DNA of 64,000 bases, taken from the NCBI RefSeq assembly GCF_020819555.1, contig NZ_JAJHJB010000025.1, positions 11,989-75,988 on the forward strand, written 5' to 3'. Numbering within the stretch: the first letter of the stretch is position 1; each line of letters opens with the position of its first letter. Below the pieces are notes generated by a model. The model worked only from the letters and a program-made list of their open reading frames with translations. It did not search any database and had not been told where the DNA came from. Shown here in pieces: positions 35,450 through 42,970 of the stretch. A program made the position numbers and the translations under genes. The stretch is from Pelosinus baikalensis (GTDB lineage: Bacteria; Bacillota; Negativicutes; DSM-13327).

Positions 35450-35722
35450 AAAAATAATAAAAAACTCGCCCTTGAATATATCCAAGGACGAGTTATTACC
35501 CGCGTTACCACCTTAATTGCACAACAATGCCTCTTCAGTTCTATCAAACCTAAGCCAAATAACGTGGCTAACCCGGCATTTCTTACTAACGTTCAGAAAC
35601 ACAGTTCCGGAGGGATCTTCTTCCACCGCTCATTGTCGACTTCCACCTTATGCCGACTCTCTGGAAATTTACAAATGGTTTACTTACTCCGTCATTACTA
35701 TTCTTCATTATGCTTTGGAATG
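35450..35722 (-). ncRNA. T-box leader, isoleucine-type, upstream of ilvA
   Basis: On the minus strand the T-box sequence AAGGTGGTAACGCGGG (antiterminator bulge TGGT) is followed by a terminator AACTCGTCCTTGG..CAAGGGCGAGTT plus TTTTTT. Stem I has a CGGAG/CTCCG base, an AGTAA loop on the 5' side and GAAGATCC on the 3' side, so the specifier is most likely ATC (Ile). The bulge base fits a tRNA with discriminator A. Uncharged tRNA-Ile should allow read-through to ilvA. Confidence 0.92.
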
Positions 35723-35723
35723 A

Positions 35724-35753
35724 ATTCTATCATTTTACCTTTACTAATGTCAA
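35724..35753 (-). promoter_or_regulatory. Promoter of the ilvA T-box transcript
   Basis: TTGACA (35748-35753), 18 bp, TAGAAT (35724-35729) on the minus strand, directly before the leader RNA. Confidence 0.78.
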
Positions 35754-35830
35754 TATATTTTTATATTTTTATGTTAATTTTGTAATTTTATAAATTCTTT
35801 ATTCCCCTAATAAATACTTTTGTATTCTCA

Positions 35831-36970
35831 TCACTTTATTAAATGGTTCATAAAATTACGAATCATAGGTCTTAACAAATGAAAATCAATTAAAAAACCA
35901 TCATGACCATGAGGGCTTTCAAGTAAAGCATACTGAGCATCTACTCCGCTGTCACACATAGCTTCAACAAGTTCTTCCTGCTGATAAGGAGGATACAATA
36001 TATCCGAACTCACACCCACAACCATAACTTTTGCTCTAATCTTAGATAAGGCATCCTCATAACTGTTACAACTTTTCAATAGATTATAATAATCCAAGGC
36101 GCGCAGGAGATACAGATAGGAATTGGCATCAAAACGACGTGCTAGACTATTTCCTTGGTAATCTAAATAATTTTCAATCTCAAAACAGCCATTACGACGC
36201 TTTCGTCCAAATTTTCCTTCCATTGACATTTCACTCTGATAGGTAATCATACCAACAGCCCTAGCAATTGCTAATCCCTTCTCGGGACCAATCCCGCCAT
36301 AGTAGTTTCCCTCTCGCCACTCTGGATCAAGGATAATAGCCTGTCGTCCTACCTTATTGTAAGCAATCGACTGAGAAGAGGCATATCCAGGAGCGGCAAT
36401 CACCATAACTCCATCCATAAAATCAGGATAGGCTACCGACCATTCCAAAGATTGCATCCCTCCCATAGACCCACCAATGATTAACTTTACATGATGAACC
36501 CCTAATACATCCAATAACCTCTTTTGTACATGAACCGTATCAAGCAAAGTAATTTCCGGGAAATTCATACCATAGGGCAAGCCAGTGTCTGGGTTTGGAG
36601 AAGCAGGACCCGTTGTTCCCTGACAGCCACCAAGTACATTTGCACAAATAATAAAAAACTTTTCTGTATCCAAGGGACGTCCTGGGCCAACCAAAGGCTC
36701 CCACCAGCCTTTTTCATCATGCTGAGTATGAGCAGAAGGATGGCTGTCACCCGTTAATGCATGGTTCAATAAGATGACATTATCTCCACCTTCTGATAAA
36801 TGACCATATGTTTCATATGCTACAACAACCTCATCTAACCTTCCGCCTAAACTAAGATGCAAAGGATGTTCCTTATTGGCTACCCTGGCTAATTTCAAAT
36901 AAGATCTCCACTTAAATCCTGAAAAGTGAGTTATTGTTATCTCTAAAACACAGCTGTCTTTTAACAGCAT
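35831..36970 (-). CDS. metX: Homoserine O-acetyltransferase
   Basis: A 379-aa alpha/beta hydrolase-fold enzyme that acetylates homoserine for methionine synthesis. The nucleophile Ser is in IGGSMGGMQSLEW, the Asp in VSSDILYPP and the His in SPHGHDGFLID. NHALTGDSH and NVLGGCQGTTGP are the conserved substrate loops. The ATG at 36970 follows GGAG at about 9 nt; an overlapping out-of-frame ATG lies 4 nt earlier. The SAM riboswitch upstream confirms the methionine role. It may also accept succinyl-CoA, which sequence alone cannot settle. Confidence 0.94.
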   Translation of the reverse strand: MLLKDSCVLEITITHFSGFKWRSYLKLARVANKEHPLHLSLGGRLDEVVVAYETYGHLSEGGDNVILLNHALTGDSHPSAHTQHDEKGWWEPLVGPGRPLDTEKFFIICANVLGGCQGTTGPASPNPDTGLPYGMNFPEITLLDTVHVQKRLLDVLGVHHVKLIIGGSMGGMQSLEWSVAYPDFMDGVMVIAAPGYASSQSIAYNKVGRQAIILDPEWREGNYYGGIGPEKGLAIARAVGMITYQSEMSMEGKFGRKRRNGCFEIENYLDYQGNSLARRFDANSYLYLLRALDYYNLLKSCNSYEDALSKIRAKVMVVGVSSDILYPPYQQEELVEAMCDSGVDAQYALLESPHGHDGFLIDFHLLRPMIRNFMNHLIK

Positions 36971-37024
36971 TCATACCCTCTCCTTATTCTAGATTATAGA
37001 AAAATATTTGCTTTCTTTTTTGTA

Positions 37025-37060
37025 TAATAAAAAACCCTTCTCACAAATAAGAAGGGTTTT
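37025..37060 (-). terminator. Terminator arm of the SAM riboswitch
   Basis: Stem AAAACCCTTCT / AGAAGGGTTTT followed by TTTTTTATT on the minus strand, 17 bp after riboswitch P1 closes. It should form when SAM is bound and block metX. Confidence 0.9.
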
Positions 37061-37076
37061 ATGATATACTAAACCC

Positions 37077-37176
37077 TCTTATCTCCCAGGATTACTCCTG
37101 CTGGAATTAGCACCACTGCATTACTGCCGGTTGCCGGGTGTCATCGGGCCAGTCCCTCGACCACTCTAGATAAGAG
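37077..37176 (-). ncRNA. SAM-I (S-box) riboswitch upstream of metX
   Basis: The minus strand reads CTCTTATC (P1), AGAGTGGTCGAGGGACTGG, CCCGATGACACCCGGCAACC, then GGTGCTAATTCCAGCAG and GAGATAAGAG (P1'). All S-box core blocks are present in order. It should shut off metX when SAM is high. Confidence 0.96.
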
Positions 37177-37218
37177 CTCATTATTAAATTGTAACGTTGT
37201 AAACCTAACTTTTTTTAT

Positions 37219-37247
37219 ACTATACCATGTAATATCGACAATAGCAA
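37219..37247 (-). promoter_or_regulatory. Promoter of the metX transcript
   Basis: TTGCTA (37242-37247), 17 bp, TATAGT (37219-37224) on the minus strand, about 35 nt before the SAM riboswitch. Confidence 0.6.
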
Positions 37248-37332
37248 TATTTTACAGGTAATCTCGTTAATAAATCCGCAGCAACATATCTATAACTAAA
37301 GAACTCCTAGCTTCATAATCGCATCTCCTTGA

Positions 37333-38010
37333 TTAAACCTCACCTAATATTGCTCCTTTACCATAAACACTTTCCCAATCCTCAATAAACGTATTGACAC
37401 TCCACTCCGTCAAAGGATGGTGATACAAGTTGATAAAAACATCTTCACTAACCGTTACACCATGAGTACCAGCTAAACAAACTTTCTGCACTTGTTCTAC
37501 ATTTTTAAAACTGGCTGCTAACACTTGCGTTTTAATATGATAAGTATCGAAAATTTTTACAATATCAGCTACTACCTTTACACCATCACCAGAAATATTA
37601 TCAATTCTGTTTACGTATGGCGCTACAAAACTAGCGCCAGCTTTTGCAGCCATAAGCGCCTGTTGTGGAGTAAACACAGCAGTTGCAGTAACTTTTATAT
37701 TCAATTTCTGTAGAGTCATCATCGCCTTAAACCCTTCAGGCACAACCGGAATTTTAATATAAATATTGCCATTAAGAATCTGGCTTACATATTCCGCTTC
37801 CTTAACTATTTCTTTGGCATTTGTACTTAATACCTGCACATGGAGCATTTTTTCACTGCCAATTATAGATACTATTTCTTGAAGGATTTCAATATAGGGT
37901 CTCTTTTCTTTGGCTAGAATAGTTGGATTGGTCGTAATACCATCAATTGGATAATATTCATTGGCACTTGTTATAAAATCAACTTTCGCACTATCAAGTA
38001 ATATATTCAT
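37333..38010 (-). CDS. fsa: Transaldolase-like fructose-6-phosphate aldolase
   Basis: A 225-aa class I aldolase of the small transaldolase/FSA group. The Schiff-base Lys is in IYIKIPVVPEG near residue 86, and DGITTNPTILAKE is the family signature near the start. FSA cleaves fructose 6-phosphate to dihydroxyacetone and glyceraldehyde 3-phosphate; close relatives are transaldolases. It follows the sorbitol PTS genes, whose dehydrogenase makes fructose 6-phosphate, so it could act on that product. The GGGGGG site is well placed. Confidence 0.85.
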   Translation of the reverse strand: MNILLDSAKVDFITSANEYYPIDGITTNPTILAKEKRPYIEILQEIVSIIGSEKMLHVQVLSTNAKEIVKEAEYVSQILNGNIYIKIPVVPEGFKAMMTLQKLNIKVTATAVFTPQQALMAAKAGASFVAPYVNRIDNISGDGVKVVADIVKIFDTYHIKTQVLAASFKNVEQVQKVCLAGTHGVTVSEDVFINLYHHPLTEWSVNTFIEDWESVYGKGAILGEV

Positions 38011-38071
38011 TCGAACCCCCCCTTAGCTACTCCTTTCCAATCCATCTGAAAGGTTCATCGCATAACAACAT

Positions 38072-38434
38072 CTATTCTCTGTATATAGAAATAACATCGC
38101 CAATTTTTATAGCAGGCAATGCCTTATCCTCAAGATATACACTTCCGCCTAACCCTTCTGTATTGCCATCAAACCGCAAGGTTATATGACCCAAATTTTC
38201 CAAATTAGCCTGCACTTCATCGCCTACATATACAACCTTATATTCTTGACCAGCTATGACTAAAACATCACCTTGTTTAACGCTATCTGAAACCTCATTG
38301 CCACAATGCAATACGCAATAATCAGCCAATTCCTCCGGAGCATTATCTTTGAAAATAATGATCAGCTTTTCCTCATAAAAAGCTGACACTAATCCTCCAA
38401 TATTAGTAACCCTAGTATTATATATAATCTCCAT
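38072..38434 (-). CDS. srlB: PTS glucitol/sorbitol-specific EIIA
   Basis: A 120-aa phosphocarrier. The start at 38434 (MEIIYNTRVTNIG) has GGAGGTG 6-7 nt upstream; the longer frame to 38473 overlaps the previous gene and has no site. It carries the phospho-His region in LGHITLRFDG and the end stretch KIGDVISIYRE. It receives phosphate from HPr and passes it to SrlE. Confidence 0.9.
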   Translation of the reverse strand: MEIIYNTRVTNIGGLVSAFYEEKLIIIFKDNAPEELADYCVLHCGNEVSDSVKQGDVLVIAGQEYKVVYVGDEVQANLENLGHITLRFDGNTEGLGGSVYLEDKALPAIKIGDVISIYRE

Positions 38435-38475
38435 AAAATACACCTCCATAATAGCATCTATATACTTTTTCACTT

Positions 38476-39465
38476 TTATTTTGCGTAGAGACCAAAACTA
38501 GCAGCCCAAGCAACCAATACGGTTGTAGGACCAGTGATAAAGCGAGAATATAATACGGAAGGTACACCAATTTCGACAGTTTCGACTTCCGCTTCAGCCA
38601 ATCCCATGCCTACTGGTATAAAATCACAAGCACACTGGGAATTTATCGCGAAAAGTGCTGGCAGTGCTAACTGAGGGGGAATCGTACCTTTACCGATCTC
38701 AACGCCAATCAGCACCCCAATTACTTGGGCAATTACCGCGCCTGGTCCCAGGAACGGAGATAAGAATGGAAACGAACATATGGCTGATAGTAATACTAAC
38801 CCTTGAACAGTTCCGGCCAACGGTGTCAGTATTTTAGCAAAAACATCACCCATACCAGTACTTAATACAATACCAATTAACATGGATACGAACGCCATAA
38901 AAGGCAATATGGTCTTTAAGACAGTATCGATAGCATCGCGACCAGATTGATAAAATGTAGCGGTTATCCCCCCCATAGCCTTCCCAACTTTGGCCATAAC
39001 ACCAGCAGTAGTCTGTTCACTAATTTTCTTTTGCGTATCATACTTAGGCTTTTTAGCACTACTATCTTCAGAGACCGCATTCTGGATCGTTCCATCGCTA
39101 AAATTTATATTTACTTCTTTGACATCCGATACATAAATATCTGCCTTGATGTGTTCTGCCAAAGGTCCACTGGGACCTGATGGCATCAAGTTAATTGTTG
39201 GAATCCTTTTTTGAGGATATATACCACACCTCAAAGTTCCTCCACAGTCGATGACGACACAAGCAATTTCATTATCAGGCACTTTCGTTTTAAATCCATC
39301 TACTACTGTGCAACCTGCCATTTCAGCAATTTTCGCAGCAACAGGTGAAATGACACCTCCAGTAATATTGACAACCTTATTCTTGGTGTCATTAGGCTGA
39401 ATCACTAACGGTCCACCAAAGCCGCCTCGACCTGCCGTTATAATAACTGATTTATAATTCGCCAT
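38476..39465 (-). CDS. srlE: PTS glucitol/sorbitol-specific EIIBC
   Basis: A 329-aa protein. The N-terminal 150 residues are the EIIB domain (GRGGFGGPLV at the start, Cys in DCGGTLRCGIYP as the phosphorylated site); the rest forms several membrane spans (AFVSMLIGIVLSTGMG, LVLLSAICSFPFLSPFLGPG). Length fits GutE. It lies 17 bp after srlA in one operon. Confidence 0.92.
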   Translation of the reverse strand: MANYKSVIITAGRGGFGGPLVIQPNDTKNKVVNITGGVISPVAAKIAEMAGCTVVDGFKTKVPDNEIACVVIDCGGTLRCGIYPQKRIPTINLMPSGPSGPLAEHIKADIYVSDVKEVNINFSDGTIQNAVSEDSSAKKPKYDTQKKISEQTTAGVMAKVGKAMGGITATFYQSGRDAIDTVLKTILPFMAFVSMLIGIVLSTGMGDVFAKILTPLAGTVQGLVLLSAICSFPFLSPFLGPGAVIAQVIGVLIGVEIGKGTIPPQLALPALFAINSQCACDFIPVGMGLAEAEVETVEIGVPSVLYSRFITGPTTVLVAWAASFGLYAK

Positions 39466-39481
39466 TTTTTATCCCCCCTTT

Positions 39482-40051
39482 CTAAGCATTAAAGCCAGCC
39501 GACTGTACAGTACTCACTTCTGTTTTTAATTTGATGCCTTGTTGTTTTTCAATATATGCGGTAGTAAAATCAGTGATCCATCCTCTAAAGAAATTGGTCA
39601 CAACTCCAACAAGAAAGTATCTTACTGCTAAGTCAACCGTTGATAAACCCAGTTGAGTTATCCCAGCCGCAATTCCAAGAAAAACAAATAATTCTCCAGG
39701 ATTTATATGTGGAAATAAACCATTCATACTATGGCAGGAAAAAGAAGCTGCAGCATAATAACTTGGTTTATATTTTTCAGGCAAAAACTTCCCTAATGAT
39801 AAAGTCATTGGATTACAAAAGAAAAAAGTTCCTATTACTGGTAAAATGAGATATCTAGATATAGGATTGCCACCACACATATGAGCGAGTTTTTCAACTT
39901 TCTCTTGCCCGACAAATCGAATTAGAGCATTCATAGCTACAAGCAACATGACTAACGTAGGTACTATTCCAGTTATCATACTTACGAAAACTTTACCACC
40001 CTCATTAAACATGCCGATAAATCCTTTGGCTAACACAATGAACATGTCCAT
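39482..40051 (-). CDS. srlA: PTS glucitol/sorbitol-specific EIIC
   Basis: A 189-aa membrane protein with four to five spans (VSMITGIVPTLVMLLVAMNAL, YLILPVIGTFFFCNP). The stretch NPMTLSLGKFLPEKYKPSYYA and HSMNGLFPHINPGELFVFLG match GutA/SrlA. It imports sorbitol as sorbitol 6-phosphate with SrlE and SrlB. Confidence 0.92.
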   Translation of the reverse strand: MDMFIVLAKGFIGMFNEGGKVFVSMITGIVPTLVMLLVAMNALIRFVGQEKVEKLAHMCGGNPISRYLILPVIGTFFFCNPMTLSLGKFLPEKYKPSYYAAASFSCHSMNGLFPHINPGELFVFLGIAAGITQLGLSTVDLAVRYFLVGVVTNFFRGWITDFTTAYIEKQQGIKLKTEVSTVQSAGFNA

Positions 40052-40088
40052 ACGATACCCTCTCTCTCAATAATTTTTTATAATGCCA

Positions 40089-40508
40089 TTACACAGTTAT
40101 TCTTGTATTTTCTGTTCCAACCACCTCCATGTCAGATTTCGCTATATTAATAAACGCCTTATAATTTTCAATAGCGTTCATTACTGCCTTACTCGCTGAT
40201 TTACCTAACCTATTACATTTACTTTCTTCAAGCTCTAATAAATTAAAATGATTGAAGGAATTAAAAGGCTTCAATCTAGCGAAAATTGAAAACCCTTCCA
40301 TTTTTTCGCCCCTAATGATATTGCAATCTTGGTCAAGACAAAACATAAGTACAACCCCAGCCGTGACTCTACCTTTCGATTTGCCAATAACGACCCTACC
40401 TTCTTTTCTCAATAATTTAAATCGCTGATTAAAATGTCTCAATTGCCAAAGGCCAAGTAACCCTTGAAGTATCCACATCCCTGCAGCAAGAAGAACAAAC
40501 CACAACAT
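40089..40508 (-). CDS. gutM: Glucitol operon activator GutM-like membrane protein
   Basis: A 139-aa protein beginning with one hydrophobic helix (MLWFVLLAAGMWILQGLLG), then the family stretch RHFNQRFKLLRKEGRVVIGKSKGR. GutM activates the glucitol operon in enterics; the mechanism is unclear because it has a membrane anchor and no HTH. Its place inside the sorbitol operon supports the name. GGGGG precedes the ATG. Confidence 0.85.
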   Translation of the reverse strand: MLWFVLLAAGMWILQGLLGLWQLRHFNQRFKLLRKEGRVVIGKSKGRVTAGVVLMFCLDQDCNIIRGEKMEGFSIFARLKPFNSFNHFNLLELEESKCNRLGKSASKAVMNAIENYKAFINIAKSDMEVVGTENTRITV

Positions 40509-40631
40509 ATAGTTTCCCCCTTTGAACTCAAGTCCTACTTTACATTTTAGTTATTATCTAAATATTTAGCTATCTTAACTTACATGTAACTTGTTCTGAC
40601 ACATGCAGCAAAACATTGCTACTACATCCTC

Positions 40632-41405
40632 TTAGTGCATTACTTGTCCACCAGTTATGTTTACAGATTGCCCTGTTAAGTAATTTGCTTTTTCTGATGC
40701 ATAAAAGGTAACTACATTTGCCACATCTTCAAACGTGCATCCTCTCTTTAACGGCACCTTATCTATATATGTTTGCTTTACTTGTGATTCTGGTATTCCT
40801 AACTTCACTGCATATTGCGGAAGCAAGCTTTCAAACAAATCTGAATCTAGAAGATTGCCAAGCATCATTGCATTGACTCTTATATTATCATCCGCTAGAT
40901 CTAAAGCTAAGCTTTGCGTTAAACCAACAGCTGCAAATTTTGCAGCTGAGTAGCCGCTGTTAAATTTACTTCCAACTTTACCCGATTTAGAATTAATTCC
41001 AATAATGGCCCCTTTAATATTTCTTTTTATCATTACTTTGGCTACTTCTCTAGCACAAAGGAAATATCCATTTAAATTAACATCTACAATCCGATTAAAT
41101 GCTTGTAATTCGAATTCAGTAATCTTGCAACTTTTGGCTATTCCTGCATTGTATATTAATAAATCTACTCTTCCTAGCTCATTTACAACCTGTTGTACCA
41201 TTGCTTTTACTTCATCTTCCTTGCAAGCATTCACTTCTACTGCAATTGATTTACCACCGCTTGCGTTAATTTCATCTGAAACCTTTTGTGCATTTTCATA
41301 TACCAAGTCTGCAACAGCTACCTCATATCCTTCCTTCGCCATATGCTTACTTAAATATTCCCCCAAACTTCTTCCTCCGCCAACGATAAGTACAACTTTT
41401 AACAT
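40632..41405 (-). CDS. srlD: Sorbitol-6-phosphate 2-dehydrogenase (SDR family)
   Basis: A 257-aa short-chain dehydrogenase converting sorbitol 6-phosphate to fructose 6-phosphate. The coenzyme loop at the start is GGGRSLGEYL, the structural motif is YNAGIAKS and the active site is S..YSAAKFA with GINSKSGKVGSKFNSGYSAAK. The C-terminal GGQVMH is typical of the SrlD group. GGAGG lies before the ATG. It is the first large gene of the sorbitol operon, after a hairpin. Confidence 0.9.
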   Translation of the reverse strand: MLKVVLIVGGGRSLGEYLSKHMAKEGYEVAVADLVYENAQKVSDEINASGGKSIAVEVNACKEDEVKAMVQQVVNELGRVDLLIYNAGIAKSCKITEFELQAFNRIVDVNLNGYFLCAREVAKVMIKRNIKGAIIGINSKSGKVGSKFNSGYSAAKFAAVGLTQSLALDLADDNIRVNAMMLGNLLDSDLFESLLPQYAVKLGIPESQVKQTYIDKVPLKRGCTFEDVANVVTFYASEKANYLTGQSVNITGGQVMH

Positions 41406-41450
41406 AACTAAATACCTCCTAAAACGATTTCTTATATTTTTTCATATACA

Positions 41451-41490
41451 AAAAGGACCATGAGATAAGCAATCAATGCTTAGCCCATGG
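41451..41490 (-). terminator. Hairpin between the 56-aa gene and srlD
   Basis: CCATGGGCTAAGC pairs with GCTTATCTCATGG and is followed on the minus strand by TCCTTTTTG. It overlaps the stop of the 56-aa gene and would attenuate srlD expression. It shares a 25-bp exact segment (41476-41500) with a second hairpin at 41725-41749. Confidence 0.75.
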
Positions 41491-41650
41491 CTCTTACATA
41501 CTGACAACAATTATTTTTTTTACTTTCTTCTATTTTCTCTATTCGTATAATAAAGCTTTCTTTACTTCCTTTAATCACCACTTCATTATATTCAAATAGC
41601 GTATATATCTTATCGCCTGGTTGTAGAACTGATTTTATCTCTTTAGCCAT
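41480..41650 (-). CDS. Small 56-aa protein at the head of the sorbitol operon
   Basis: Not obvious by length, but the ATG at 41650 has AGGAGG about 8 nt upstream and the frame is open for 56 codons (MAKEIKSVLQPGDKIYTLFE, then EVVIKGSKESFIIRIEKIEE). It looks like a small beta-rich domain with a basic middle. The last seven codons are encoded by the duplicated terminator segment, so its C terminus may be accidental. Role unknown; a leader protein or small regulator is possible. Confidence 0.55.
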   Translation of the reverse strand: MAKEIKSVLQPGDKIYTLFEYNEVVIKGSKESFIIRIEKIEESKKNNCCQYVRAMG

Positions 41651-41704
41651 ATAAAAGTCCTCCTAAACCATAGTTTTGATAATTTGCACCTCGTAAAGAG
41701 TATA

Positions 41705-41739
41705 CAAAAACCATGAGCGGCATTATGCTTAGCCCATGG
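41705..41739 (-). terminator. Terminator of the SorC regulator gene
   Basis: CCATGGGC pairs with GCTCATGG, with TTTTTG after it on the minus strand, 40 bp after the regulator stop. It contains the other copy of the 25-bp direct repeat found at 41476-41500. Confidence 0.78.
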
Positions 41740-41777
41740 CTCTTACATAATCATTTGAAACTAAGCATTCTTTCATC

Positions 41778-42722
41778 TTAGTCGGCAAAATCAATTAGTA
41801 ATTTAGCAGTTTCTTCATCAGAAATTAACACATTTATAAATTTACCCTTCATAGCTCCATATATAGCAGGCACCTTTTCCGGTGAGGACGCAATACCTAT
41901 GGAATATTTTATATTCCTTAACTTTTCCAAATCAATCGCTATTGTTCTATCCTTTAATACCGTATCTACCACATTTCCATCAACATCATAAAATCTTGAG
42001 CAAATGTCACCTACTACCCCCGCATCTTCCAGCATATCATTGTATTCTTTGCCAAGAGAACCGGACCATACTAAGTTGGAAGACCTTATTGGTGCACCAA
42101 TTCCTAATATTGTAATACTCACTTCATCCCATAACTTCACGATTTTACTACAATTAGCATCTTGCATGATGGCTGATTTAGTTTCTATCGTTCCGGTAAT
42201 AGCAGGTGCATACAAATAATGGCTTTTGGCCTTAAAAGCATTTGCAACTTTATATACAATGGTGTTTACATGGTATTCGCTATCTAAATTTTCAGGTCCC
42301 CCCACCAGAGGAATCATGTTGGCATTAACTACATCGCACTTCTCTACAGATGCTAGATTCGATAACGCACCAATAGTCGTTCCCCAGGCAAACCCTACGA
42401 TATCACCATCATTTATGATTCGCTTTAAGTAACTTATTCCCGCTTTTCCAAGATTATTTTTTACCTCACCCGGGTCTGAACTCGAAGGCACAATATATAC
42501 TTCTTTTAATCCAAACTTTTTTTCTAATGCGGTTTCCAGACTTTCATACAAATCATTTACAACGGAAATTTGCACAATTCCTGCTAACATTGCTTTTTTC
42601 AGATACTTGCTTACAGTAGTTCGATTGATACCAAACTTACTAGCTATTTCATTTTGATTCATATTCTCTATGTAATACATCTGTGAAACTTTCACAAGTA
42701 ACCTTCTATCTACCTTAAGCAT
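41778..42722 (-). CDS. SorC-family sugar-binding transcriptional regulator
   Basis: A 314-aa regulator starting MLKVDRRLLVKVSQMYY. The N-terminal HTH reads NQNEIASKFGINRTTVSKYLKKA. The rest is the SorC/DeoR-like sugar-phosphate-binding domain (VGFAWGTTIGAL, LGIGAPIRS and VGDICSRFYDVDG). AAAGG lies before the ATG at 42722; a GTG at 42773 keeps the frame open but sits inside a palindrome. It lies directly upstream of the sorbitol operon and most likely responds to sorbitol 6-phosphate or fructose 6-phosphate. Confidence 0.9.
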   Translation of the reverse strand: MLKVDRRLLVKVSQMYYIENMNQNEIASKFGINRTTVSKYLKKAMLAGIVQISVVNDLYESLETALEKKFGLKEVYIVPSSSDPGEVKNNLGKAGISYLKRIINDGDIVGFAWGTTIGALSNLASVEKCDVVNANMIPLVGGPENLDSEYHVNTIVYKVANAFKAKSHYLYAPAITGTIETKSAIMQDANCSKIVKLWDEVSITILGIGAPIRSSNLVWSGSLGKEYNDMLEDAGVVGDICSRFYDVDGNVVDTVLKDRTIAIDLEKLRNIKYSIGIASSPEKVPAIYGAMKGKFINVLISDEETAKLLIDFAD

Positions 42723-42767
42723 AGTGTACCTTTCTAACCTTATATGGTTTATTGATTTTTTCGCCAT

Positions 42768-42783
42768 CGTCACATTTGTGACG
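42768..42783. promoter_or_regulatory. Palindrome before the SorC regulator, candidate operator
   Basis: CGTCACATTTGTGACG has 6-7-bp perfect arms around a short centre, about 45 bp upstream of the regulator start. Its place suggests autoregulation. I found no second copy near srlD. Confidence 0.5.
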
Positions 42784-42872
42784 GTATGTAACTTTCGTTC
42801 TGTGTCTATATATTAATATATTCTTTGGAAAATTACAATACTTTAAATAAATAATTTTCTATCTATTTAAAA

Positions 42873-42926
42873 ACCCCCTTAGTAAATGTGTTGTATATTA
42901 TCTATACTCGCATTTACTAAGAGGGT
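42873..42926 (-). terminator. Terminator of pepF
   Basis: CCCTCTTAGTAAATG pairs with CATTTACTAAGGGGG, followed on the minus strand by TTTTTAAAT, about 45 bp after the pepF stop. Confidence 0.87.
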
Positions 42927-42970
42927 ACCTGCCCTAAAAGCTATAGTATTTTCAACTTTGGTAACACCTT

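Noticed and set aside
35405..35785. Plus-strand frame of about 126 codons
   Set aside because: It is antisense to the T-box leader and repeat B; the RNA features explain the sequence.
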